Shown: positions 23,254 to 33,469 of the stretch, piece by piece
How the letters are laid out: every line of letters starts with the position of its first letter
Numbering within the stretch: position 1 is the first letter of the stretch
From: Exophiala sp. HKRS030
Taxonomy: Eukaryota; Ascomycota; Eurotiomycetes; Chaetothyriales; Herpotrichiellaceae
NCBI GenBank assembly: GCA_023897205.1
Contig: JAHWDD010000006.1
Coordinates: 1,736,001 to 1,800,000 of the forward strand
DNA length: 64,000 nt
Direction: 5' to 3'
Notes under the pieces: model-generated
The model's input: only the letters and a program-made list of their open reading frames with translations
The model's database searches: none
Told to the model about the DNA's origin: nothing
Position numbers and translations under genes: made by a program

Positions 23254-25206
23254 CTACGAGATGTCCCAGCTCATAGCCATTCCACTTCCCAGATGCCAAC
23301 CCACATGACAGTGCAGCATCCATATGCCTTTATTGTCGGCTTGGAAACGTATGACTGCATAGCCCCTTTGAGGCACGAACACGGTGTCTTTCATGACCGG
23401 ATCCACTAAGTTGTACTCACCACCAGGCGAATCTTGCGGTGCTGTCGCGAATGGATTGAAGTTGTACATGCTAGAGCCTCCCGGCGTAAAAGGGGGCTTC
23501 TTATTTGTCCATTCTGGTGGTCGAGGGAAGACGGACACGATATAGAATGAATATCCATGCAAGTGAAAGGGGTGACCGCCATCGTCCAGGTTATTGATGA
23601 CGACTTCCACCCAACCATCAGACTCATTGTGGCCTGTGCCTTCGTCTTTGTCTTTACTAAACAGTGGAATATGAGGCGAAAGCTGATTCTGGTCGTATTG
23701 AGAACGCGAGATGGATATCAATGGACCAGATAATTGCGGTGACCAGCTCGTGTGGTTGATGAATCCCATAGGAATGTTGTGGTGCTTTGCCAACTTCAGC
23801 GTAGTCGTGTAAATGACAAATTTGAGAGGAGTTTCTGAGAAAGCAACTCGCGTGTTTGCACTTGCTTTGGCTGCCTGTAGGTTGTAGTAATCCACAACAG
23901 ATAGAGACGACCGCACATCAATGTTGGTGTCGGACATAATCTGAACGGGGAAGATCTGCCTAAGCTCGAGTGCCGGGTTTGGGTATTTGAAGTTTTCGTC
24001 ATCCATTTTAATCTCGATAAAGGATTGCGAATCCAAAGATCGAGTTTGCAATATTGCATCGACTCGCTCCCCAGGATAGACGATGCCAATGCCGTGGGCT
24101 TCTGTCATTATCACTTCGTTTCCACCGTCAACTTGAAATGGCAGCAAACTAGCACCTGCTATTTGTATCGAGAATCCAGCTAAGGATCCCGTGTTGACAA
24201 GACGCAGGCGAGTGCGTTTGCCATTCATGAGCGGCAGTAAAGGAATTTGAGACCGCTCGTCCGGGGCAAGACACTGCAACGGCCTTGCCGGTACTGCCAT
24301 TTCGCAGTTGAAATTGCCGATGCCGTTCACCAGAAGAGAATCCGGTACAGGTTCGTTTCCAAATGATCTCGAATTCATGTACCAGCTCAAGACATCTTGG
24401 CTTGGACGATGGTACCAATCGCCTACCATGAGTAAAATGTCCTCATCATAACCATAGTGGTTTTGCTCGTCGCGCTGCTCAAAGGGGCGGTGAACCACAA
24501 GTCCGCCATACAATCCATCATCTCGCTGAGTTTTCTCGTGGCCGTGGTACCAAAAAGTCCCGAACTCTTCTTCACCGATGGAAAATTCGTACCGGAAACT
24601 TCCGCCTGCTGGTATTGGATTCTGGGTCAGGCCGACTGCTCCATCCATATCATTGGCACCCACCATTCTCAACCCATGCCAGTGGAGGGCGAGACCTTCA
24701 TGACTGAGTTGGTTGACAACGTTGACAACGATACGATCGCCGGGTCTAGCTTCAATGGTTTCGCCAGGGAATCGATCATTGATGAGGTATACCTCCTTGC
24801 TTACACCATCTGGCCACCGGTGACCTTTTGTGATTGTCCAATTGTACACCAGTGTCGTAGGTGGACGGCTGACGTGCTCCTCAGGATGAAGGATGACTCG
24901 TAGGTCTCCTGGCACGGTTACTGGCGCGTCATTATGCTGTCTTAGATATCCAGTAGTGCTAACAAATTGAAGAATAGGTTGAAGTCGGCCAACGAGCAAT
25001 ATCCCGGTGATGGCAAAAATCAGCAGGATGACGATCATATAAGCAGGACGACAGGTCCATGGTCGGCGTGAAACGTCCCAGATACTAGAGCCCACAGAAG
25101 CTGATTTCGGTTGTGGTGGTATAACTTCCTGCTCAGAAGAGTTGTTGCCGATGCTTTCGACGACGGGAGGGACAGCCTTGCGCCTTCGGGAATTCGTCCG
25201 CTCCAT
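23254..25206 (-). CDS. Membrane-anchored multicopper oxidase (laccase-like)
   Basis: A single-exon 650-aa blue copper oxidase that would oxidise phenols or a metal ion with reduction of O2 to water. All four copper-binding segments are present: HWHG (175-178), WYHGH (219-223), HPFHLHG (about 545-551) and HCHVGWH (632-638). The type 1 copper axial position, Cys633 plus 10, is Met643. Instead of a signal peptide, a 50-residue cytosolic-looking tail precedes one hydrophobic span (about 57-78), so it is probably a type II membrane protein. It ends only seven residues after the axial Met, without the long tail of secreted laccases. It is transcribed divergently from a GFA-family gene across 790 bases. 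Ferroxidase and pigment-oxidase roles are both possible. Confidence 0.88.
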   Translation of the reverse strand: MERTNSRRRKAVPPVVESIGNNSSEQEVIPPQPKSASVGSSIWDVSRRPWTCRPAYMIVILLIFAITGILLVGRLQPILQFVSTTGYLRQHNDAPVTVPGDLRVILHPEEHVSRPPTTLVYNWTITKGHRWPDGVSKEVYLINDRFPGETIEARPGDRIVVNVVNQLSHEGLALHWHGLRMVGANDMDGAVGLTQNPIPAGGSFRYEFSIGEEEFGTFWYHGHEKTQRDDGLYGGLVVHRPFEQRDEQNHYGYDEDILLMVGDWYHRPSQDVLSWYMNSRSFGNEPVPDSLLVNGIGNFNCEMAVPARPLQCLAPDERSQIPLLPLMNGKRTRLRLVNTGSLAGFSIQIAGASLLPFQVDGGNEVIMTEAHGIGIVYPGERVDAILQTRSLDSQSFIEIKMDDENFKYPNPALELRQIFPVQIMSDTNIDVRSSLSVVDYYNLQAAKASANTRVAFSETPLKFVIYTTTLKLAKHHNIPMGFINHTSWSPQLSGPLISISRSQYDQNQLSPHIPLFSKDKDEGTGHNESDGWVEVVINNLDDGGHPFHLHGYSFYIVSVFPRPPEWTNKKPPFTPGGSSMYNFNPFATAPQDSPGGEYNLVDPVMKDTVFVPQRGYAVIRFQADNKGIWMLHCHVGWHLGSGMAMSWDIS

Positions 25207-25997
25207 GGATAGCGCAAGAGTACGATAGAATGACGGCGGAAAGCAATGCAGAGGTCATTGTGCAAGGAGAATGGCTAGTAAGTAGCCATCAAAGGCGGAG
25301 TTAGAGTAACCTGTCGATTTCGGACTCGTGCCCCATTGAGTGGGTGAGAGCATTCCGGCACGAACAGCGGAGAATCAAGGCATGGTCGTTCCTCAAACTG
25401 AAAGCCATTTTGCACGTCCGCTTTGATGAAAAAATGGACGTTCACCTGCATGTATATGTCGATGCCATTGAACGGCCAACACTAAGAAGACGAAGAGAGT
25501 GAAATCCACTACCAAGCCACCGCCGGGTGCAAATGTGAAATGGCAGTTCTCTATGGGCGAGTTTCCACGGCAGAAGAGACGAAGTTTTGGGGAGCCTCAA
25601 TCTGTCCAATGGAAAGGACCTGTGGCTCGCGTGAGGAAATTGCTGACATCGGCAAGAACTTCATCTACGAAGGTCCGTGGTGATGTTTCGTGCGACATAT
25701 TGTGTGTGAGCTGCGAGTAGAAACCTGTGGTCTGTACCAAGCAACGACCCCCGGGAACCGGAGAAAAGCTTCGCCGTCAAACACCCGGGCCGAGGTTAAA
25801 AGTAACATTCTTAACCCCGCAGGTTTCTGATTGACGTCGAGGAATTAAGCCTTCAAGACAGCAAAGGGTCAATGTGAATCTTCAGCATCCAAAGGGGACA
25901 ATTTCAATCTCAGGACACAAAAGCAACAGGGACAGCAGTCATCACATCCCACGAGCTCCGTCCGGAAAAACCATTCCCAAGAAACACATAGCCCGCC
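25207..25997. other. Divergent promoter region, oxidase and GFA gene
   Basis: A 791-base spacer between two divergent starts. No gene or clear TATA box is seen. Confidence 0.4.
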
Positions 25998-26435
25998 ATG
26001 TCTAGTAACAAAAAACCGTCACCGCCCCCGACGACAATCACGGGCTCTTGTCTTTGTCAGGCGGTCAAGTACACAGTCACCGGCTCACCTCGCGGCACCG
26101 TCCTCTGTCACTGTAGCAATTGTCAAAAAACTACAGGCTCAGCCTTTGCGAACAACCTTCGAGTACTCAAGTCCCAGTTGACCTTTCTGTCTGGCCAAGA
26201 CAAGATCAAATGTCACAAGGACGGCAACACCAAAAGTGGCAACGAGCTGAGTCGGTATTTCTGCGGGGAATGCGGGAGTCCCGTCTACCTCACGAACCCC
26301 GAGTTTCAGGGCCTGGTCGTGTTGTACACCGGTTGCATCGACACCGACGCGAAGCACGAGAGACCTCGCGGGGAACTGTTTGGGGAGAACACGAGAAAAT
26401 GGTTTGCGGGAGTGGAGGGTGCCAGTAAATTGTGA
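25998..26435 (+). CDS. GFA/CENP-V-family zinc protein
   Basis: A 145-aa single-exon protein of the glutathione-dependent formaldehyde-activating (GFA) fold. Zinc ligands are visible in order: CLC in GSCLCQAVKY, CHCSNC, and CGECGSPVY. This is the usual pattern of a structural site plus a catalytic or glutathione-linked site. Many fungal paralogs exist and few have a tested function, so glutathione-linked aldehyde handling is only the family label. The length is normal for the family. The start ATG at 25998 is the first in frame and sits in a CCGCCATG context. Confidence 0.85.
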   Translation: MSSNKKPSPPPTTITGSCLCQAVKYTVTGSPRGTVLCHCSNCQKTTGSAFANNLRVLKSQLTFLSGQDKIKCHKDGNTKSGNELSRYFCGECGSPVYLTNPEFQGLVVLYTGCIDTDAKHERPRGELFGENTRKWFAGVEGASKL

Positions 26436-27179
26436 TCTGCAAGCAATGGTGTCGCGCCGACAAACACAAAACCCAGAAGAAGAAAACAATCAATTCTGGC
26501 ATTATCTTGTACATGGCTGGTTTGGGAGTGAAGCCTCCGTCTGCAGTCTGTACCTTCCAAGAGCATCTTGGGGCTTGTCATTGATGCTGATGAGAGATTT
26601 GTGATTAGATATTAGGGGATTGTCCGATACGGATACGAAAAGGTTGGAGATAAGATTTCAGAGATAAGATCAAAGATCACATGTCTGCACTTCTATTTAT
26701 AGTCAAGTCCATGGGCGAAAATCTCCTCATCGATCCTCCTTTTCTTGTCTCAACTACTCCGTATCTTACGCGTCCTTAATCCACCCGCAAACCAATCTGC
26801 GACTCGCAATTGCATGAGGTTTGGAGGGACGTGAGTCGCCAGTGCCTGCTTCGCTTGTCAATAAAACACCAGGCTCTTGCATTCGCCTCCGTTAGAGATT
26901 CCCAGATTGATGTAGGTCGAGGATGATTTCCACTTCTTTTTTCGAGACTTGATCCGTGTACTCGTATCGCGCGTCGTCGTCAACCTTTCCCTTTCTTTGA
27001 TGAGGAAAACGTCCCAAGTTCTCTCTTCTATGTAATAACTTCTAGCCGCTTCTTTTCTGGAGAGACTCAACATCGACACACACACACACCTCGTCCTTCT
27101 GTTGAATTTTTGCTCTTGAAGTTCCTTGTCTTGGTCGCCTTTTGTCCAGCTGGCTGAAGATCAATATCGTTTTGCAATC
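26436..27179. other. Intergenic, upstream of GH16 gene
   Basis: No gene. One exact TACTCCGTA at 26755-26763 and one TACTCGTA at 26959-26966 lie upstream of the glucanase. Confidence 0.4.
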
Positions 27180-28494
27180 ATGTCTTCTGCCGCTGCCCAT
27201 TCGGGGGACCCCTATGCTGGCCATGGGTCTCAATCAGGATTTGGATATTCCCAGAATCAACCTCCACCATATATGCAGCCGCCCGATACACCATCGAGAT
27301 CTTCCTACTATCCTTCCAAGACGGCGGCCACGGAACAAACGTCGTCGGGATTCTATGACAGAGGCATGTCGACCTCGAGACGGAACCCGAAGAACTGGTC
27401 TCGAAAATGCTGGATTATTCTGGCCATCGTCTCGATCATCGTCATCGTCATAGTCATTGTCGTTGCGGTGGTGGTCACTCGAGAGAATCGTTATCCCAAC
27501 TACTCCAAACTCCAATACAATTTGGTCGATACGTTTTCGGGGACAAATTTCTTCGACAACTTTGACTATTTTACCGGTTACGACCCTGCAGCGGGATTTG
27601 TACAGTGAGTGTGGCTCGAACTCGTCGCGTTGGAAGTCTCTTACGCTGCGTGTACTAATGTTCTCCTGTCTTATCAGTTACGTCGATGGTCCAGGGTCTG
27701 TCGCCTTGAACCTTACCTACGCAACCGCCACATCTGCCATCCTCCGAGTCGACCTCTCCGACACTGACACGACTACTGGCCGTAAATCAGTGCGGGTGAC
27801 GTCGAAGAACACCTACAACGATGGACTGTTCATTTTCGATGTCAAACACTCACCTTATGGTTGCTCGACCTGGCCAGCGTTGTGGCTGACGGATCCTTCC
27901 AACTGGCCGACGAATGGCGAAATTGATGTGGCGGAAGCGACCAATCTTGCACCGGACGGGAATCAAGTCACCCTTCACACCACCAAGGATTGTAAGATGA
28001 ATGTCAAACGAAAGGAGATCGGCCACTCGATGAGCACAAACTGCCTGAACTCGACCGACGGAGATAGTGGCTGTGGTGTTCAAGGATCCAAGGCGACATT
28101 CGGAGAGGAATTCAACAACAATGGTGGAGGTATCTACGCAATGGAACTCAGGGATGCTGGCATCCGAGTGTGGTTCTTTGACCGTGACAATGTTCCAAAC
28201 GACATCACCACGTCACCGTCCAATTCAACTAGTGTCACACCAGATCCCTCCACTTGGCCCCAGGCACTGGCCGATTTCCCAAGTACAGACTGCGACATTG
28301 GGAGTCATTTCCGAAACCAAAGTATTATCGCCAACATCGATCTCTGTGGTGACTGGGCGGGCCAACCAAAGTATTATACTGAGCAGTCAAAGTGTCCTGG
28401 TACGTGCGTGGATTACGTGAGCAACCAACCTGGCAGCGCTTACCAGAATGCGTATTGGGAGTTCGGTGCTTTCAGAGTTTATCAAGCATCCTAA
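27180..28494 (+). CDS. Type II membrane GH16 endo-beta-1,3(4)-glucanase-like
   Basis: A 413-aa cell-surface glycosidase acting on beta-1,3 or mixed-linked glucan. Exons are 27180-27604 and 27678-28494; the junction gives GFVHYVDG, conserved in this GH16 subgroup. Residues 1-77 are a Gly/Tyr/Pro/Ser-rich cytosolic tail, 78-99 a very hydrophobic Ile/Val membrane span, and the rest a lumenal or extracellular GH16 domain. The catalytic motif is GEIDVAEA (pattern ExDxxE, nucleophile and acid/base Glu). WPALWLTD precedes it, as expected. Several Cys and N-glycosylation sites occur in the C-terminal half. The 3' end converges with the RGS gene across 303 bases. Confidence 0.9.
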
Positions 28495-28797
28495 GCTTTT
28501 GCGTTTCAGGGTTTTCCTGGGGGGTTTGGTCTGGACGGAGAAAGATGAATTGTGATGCATGCATTCATTAAATGACGTACATGTTAGAAAAATATCCAAG
28601 TGTACTGCAGTACTGCAAATAAAATTATGGAAATATATATTGTTGTTACAATGGTATCACTGCTTCTGGTCATGTTTTGAAAGAATTCTTCTCTCTCTGT
28701 CTTGTCATGGTTCCGCGTACGATTCGTTGCTGTTGTTGATCGGGACCGTTGAGGTCGTCGTCCATCAGTAGTTGTACTCGGACGGCGAAGTGGTCAT
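28495..28797. other. Convergent intergenic spacer
   Basis: A 303-base AT-rich 3' spacer between two convergent stops. I see nothing else in it. Confidence 0.4.
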
Positions 28798-30605
28798 TCA
28801 TTTCCAAATGGGCAAGACGAGGAAGACGACCTCGAGGACGGCCGTGGCGACGACCGAGGCGACGACGGATTGGATGACGATTTTTCTCTGTAGGTCTCTC
28901 AGGCCACGGTCCTTGACCCGGATCTTCCGTTCAAAGATCATCATCTTCTTCGCAAACTTGACCAGGCTCCAACGGGAACTGGTCGACGTCCTGACGCTGC
29001 CGTCGTCGGACTGGCGTTCCCAGGGCAACTCCTGCCGGCGGGAGAACAGCAGCAACAAGAAACACGAACCCCTCCAGCCCGCGAAGAGGAACGAAAACCC
29101 GATGATCCAAAACGGGGCGGAGGCCAACCCCCGCCACCGCGAGGAGTGGTGGATGGAGGGGGACGCAAAGGCCACGAGCAGCATGGTCAACAGACCCAAG
29201 CCCGTGAAGAGGACCCCGACGATGGTGACCATGCACAGGGTCTCAAAGGTGCCGTTCTTGACGCCCAGCCGGATAAAGTTGCGGTGGGAACAGTTGCGGA
29301 GGAGGTAGTAGACGTGGTCGGCGACGGGTCGGAGGGGGTCGGGGGAAAAGTCCCCCCGGGAGATCGAGGACACGACCTGTTTCCGCATCGCAGGTGGGAT
29401 GTTGAGTTCCCGAGGGGAGTCCGGGGTGAGGTACCGAGAGACAATGTGAGAGAGTTCCTCGCGCCGACTGTAACCGGACCCGGAATGATGGACGAGCGTC
29501 TTGTCGGAATTGTTGCGGTCCCAAAAGGGCCGGCAGCGTTTGGACTCTTGAGACGTCACCAGGTCTTGGATGTAGGTTTGGAATGCTATAATTCACACAC
29601 ACAAAACCCAACAGAGGTCAGTCACAGATGACACAAACACATACACAAACACGCAGGTCTATTTTATTCATCCATGTTTGAAAGTGATGGGGAATGGGAG
29701 TATGGACGTGGTTGGACGGTAGCGACATGGGTAATGGGTCATGCATGGGTACTGGGTACTGAGGACATTATGGTCGACTCATCATCCAAAGGGGGAAGAG
29801 AGAGAAAAAAAGATGTAAAACATACCTAGATCTGGGAGCCGAGTGGTCGTCGTTGTCAGGTCGTTTTCACCTCCAGGTGGCGGCGATGTAGTTCCAAACC
29901 CCTCGGGGACATATGGTCCTCCAGCACCGCCGCCGCCGCCAGAAGATTTCTCATCTTTGGAAGAAACGAGTAAAGGTGTCTCTTGTGTCGGGGAGGTACT
30001 TTGAGAACTCGCGTTGTAACGTGCTTCGTAGTCTTTGAACCTATGACGATCGAAAAAAAAGAGTGAGTATGTGGAATAGGTAGAGCGCAGACTTGAAAAG
30101 AGAGAAAGCTGGCTGGAATGTAGGCTTGAGGAGGGAGAGAGACTGTAGCCAAGGAAAGTGCTAGTAGAGAGAAGTTGTTGTTGTTGTTGTTGTTGTTGTT
30201 GGAATGCAGGCTACTCGCCTGGTGAACGAGGATGGAATGGACTTACCAGATATAAAATTCTAAATTCTCCGGCGAGAGTTCAATATGCTTCAGGTACATG
30301 TAGAAATCGTAGAGTGACAACGGACTGCCTGTGACCAATGATTAGCCACGCTGTTTCGCAGATCTCATTATGGCAGGTTGTATACGACATAGGTACACCG
30401 TTTTTAACGTACATGTATCGTTGTTGAGAACACGATCCAATGTCAAGTTGGAAGGTATGGCGGAGTCGGATTGGGAGCTGATGGAACCCGGTCTAGAAGT
30501 GAGGCCATTTTCGAGATCTGCCCTGATGGACGCCGAGAAGACGACTGGGTCCCGGTAGGACGGTTTGCGATACCAATCTAGCCACGAAGGTAGGGAGGAG
30601 AACAT
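28798..30605 (-). CDS. RGS-domain membrane protein, Rax1-like
   Basis: A 425-aa protein with an N-terminal RGS fold and three C-terminal membrane spans, the layout of yeast Rax1 and related fungal regulators of G-protein signalling or polarity. Minus-strand exons: 30605-30413, 30328-30247, 30040-29826, 29585-28798; all junctions keep frame. LPSWLDWYRKPSYRDPVVFS opens the protein. The second exon completes CSPLSLYDFYMYLKHIE and ENLEFYIW, the RGS start. The third exon is a disordered insert with a run of Gly and Thr. The fourth contains AFQTYIQDL, a conserved RGS-like helix region, two hydrophobic spans close together, and a last span before the C-terminal Lys. GAP activity on a G-alpha protein is inferred from the family only. 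Confidence 0.8.
30174..30201. repeat. (GTT)9 microsatellite in intron 2 of the RGS gene
   Basis: A trinucleotide run inside the 206-nt intron between exons 2 and 3 of the RGS gene. Confidence 0.9.
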
Positions 30606-33469
30606 GGTTCGAAGTTCGACGTTTGTTGTCGTTGTTGGTGGCGATGCTACTATATCATCCGTGTGTAGATCTAAGATTTGCACCGATTGACGCAACAACT
30701 TTACCGAGTTAAGGGAACAGTGTCAATCGAACCCAGCAATCACCAAAGTGAAGAGAAACCGAAAAAAAAAGGATTGGACTGGAGAATGGGGAATTGGGAA
30801 AGAGAGGAGGTTGGCTCAAAGACGATGATGGGTGGTGGTGGATGATCTTTGATCCAAAGGGTTGTGCGCGTGAGAGTGTTATATGGGGGAAACGAGCAAC
30901 TTGCCCATACTTGACATAACTTCAGGTAACTATACTCGTGTCCGTCTTGTCTCTTCTTTCCTTGTGTCTCCCACATGTTCGGGCATGGCATCAGGATGGG
31001 GAAGAGGGGGGACAGCCGCACCAGGTACAAGAGGCAGGGTTAGATGGACACACAAGATCATCGATCTGACACTAAATTGACATAAACCAGTAGAGGGTCG
31101 TTAGCCCGTTGGTGTGGTCCGCCTTCTGCAAGCATGTTCCACGCACTACTTACTGTAAGCACGACGAGTAGGTGCTTCCGGTCTCAGTCAGCCCGGTTCA
31201 CGAGTGACGGACATGTCCTGGAGAAACGCGGCTGCACTCACCATCAAGTCACACAAAGGGATGGGTGGGAAGGGGTTGAGTGGGCGGGTTTGAAAGGGCG
31301 AACGCCAGGAATGTGTGTTGTGTGTGTGTCGCTCCTTGCCTGACTGAGAGGATTGCGGGCGGGCTTTGAAAACCTTGGAACAAGTAACGAGCCAAAAAAG
31401 GAACCGTCGAGACGTGACTTGTTGGAATGAATGATTCGGGAGGGGGGATTGTCTATCTGCAGTGTGACGATCGTTGCTGGTCTCGGACTGACGACATGCA
31501 TCAGAATTGATAGATTGATGTCCGGAGTCAAGTAGTGACTCGAGGTCAGTTTTGGGCTAAACAACAGCTACTTTTTGCCTTCCTCCTCCTCTACTACCCA
31601 CAATCCCCGCCCCGGCAAAGGGGGCCGAAGTTGAAGTAGCCCAAAGCCTCAAAAGCATGGTTCGAGCTGAAACCAGAAAAGAAAAAGGTATCGATTAGTG
31701 CTACGATGAGTTTAGTTCCTTAATCCTAGTCAAGACACAAAACCTCGTAGAATTAGCTGACCACTCACCTGGCCAGAAACGAAAAGAGTGGAAAGCGGGA
31801 GAAGAGAATCACGACGTCAAATGGGAGAACTCATTTGGCCACTTGAGTACAGAGCAAGTCACTCCCGACATTTTCATCGGACATCCTTTTACGTACAACT
31901 GGGATACTTAGGACAAAGCTACTGGACGCCAACCGATGCCTTGACAGATGTCAGGCGTCAGGCTGGTCTTTCTTGGCCCTTTGTCGAGGGACAGATAAGA
32001 AAGAGACGAGGGAGAAGAGGAGAGGGTTACACACGGTTAAGAGTACAGGCACATGCAAGGCACCGGTGAGATTGCCTCGATGCCCCTGTCAAGATGTGGC
32101 ACATGGTTACACAACAACGTGAGCCAGAAGTTGTTAAAAAAGAGTCGAGGTGCACATTTGAGCTTTCTAGAAGATCTTTTTGTTCAAGATTCTCCTCGCC
32201 CGAGACCGACAAGAAGAACGGGCGTTATCCGTAATCCCCTCCCCCCCGTCAGTTCGGACTCGTTGTTGGGCTTGGTGGACCCTCCCTGAACCGTTCCTCA
32301 CAACTGTAAGCGGTGGCTTTTTCACATCAGGAACCGCATTGGTACCTAAAAAAGTACGGAAGTGTCTTGTACATGACTCGAGAATCGAAGAAGCCATTTC
32401 TCAGTAGCAGCAAGCCACGCACTGTACCGCGTGATCCTGCTCCGTAGACAATGAGACAAAAGGCCGCTTTAGCCGGAGCCTTGACTAAGCTCACCCTTTA
32501 GTTGGGCATCACCGAGAGAAAGCCCTGGAACAGCTACGAAAGCCTCGTTGAGAACCACTCTTTCTAGTGTTGAGCATAGTACTAATTAGTTGGTGAGACC
32601 AGTTATAAAGCAGTAAGCAACTATCTCATCATAAGAATAAGTAGGTATTTGGGTAAGCGCAGCAAATCGTCATCCCTCGTCCTACCATCGCACATCGAAG
32701 GGTCTTCCGCGCCGCCACCGACAAGTGTGGCGGATGGAGTCTCGTACTCGTTACGACCATGACGACGGTGGATGCTGCTGCTCCGGTTATTGTTGTACAA
32801 ATCTGAATATCAAGCTCCTCTCATGAAGTAAGCTCAGCATGTGGACACTCCAAACCTCCTCCAGATTTCCACCTCAAGAGCCGATCACAGGAGCGAGCTC
32901 GCGAACAGAAAGCCTGACTCCACTGGAAGTACGAGTACCTTTCCTGCCTACGCCACGCATGAGCTGAAGAACAAGAAAACATCCGCAGACCGTTTTCTGT
33001 CCCTGGTGGTTTTTGTACCACGTTCCACGAGGCATGTTTGGACCACGGACAATTCCTTGGAAAAGGTGGGTAACCGAAGTCCACGAGCACAGCACGTTGT
33101 GCTGGCACCGCTTTCGAAACTACGGAGTACATCCGCACTTGTACTTGTACATACTGCGTCGCACAGGCGATTTCCAATACGACCTCATTCTTTCCATGCC
33201 GGATGCACAGCATATTTCGTGGTCGGCTCGAACATCGAAGTGCTCAAGCAGGTCGAAATTGTTCCTTTGAAAGTCTCAGCCGCTTCGTAGTGTAACTTTG
33301 CCAGCCCAGAAGTCCCAGCTACCGAGGTACACTTGAGTCGGAACAATCTTTTACTGCAAGCTTGATGGTGGTATTCGGCATCGTCGCTGAAAACTCGGCC
33401 TTATTTCAAGAGAGAGGTTGTCGACTATTCCCTTGAGCTGGCGATGTGTCGTATACTTGAAGGTCAGAT
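30606..33469. other. 2.9-kb gene-poor stretch
   Basis: Only short open frames with no recognisable content occur on either strand. One exact TACGGAGTA lies at 33121-33129 and one TACGAGTA at 32930-32937. Poly-C and poly-G runs occur near 31440 and 32240. I see no gene and no terminal or inverted repeats of a transposon. Confidence 0.4.

Noticed and set aside
29146..29631. 161-codon frame antisense to the RGS gene's last exon
   Set aside because: Lies wholly over a well-supported exon and has Gly/Val/Asp-biased composition.
30606..33469. Possible transposon in the large gene-poor stretch
   Set aside because: No terminal inverted or long terminal repeats and no transposase, integrase or reverse-transcriptase motifs were found by eye.
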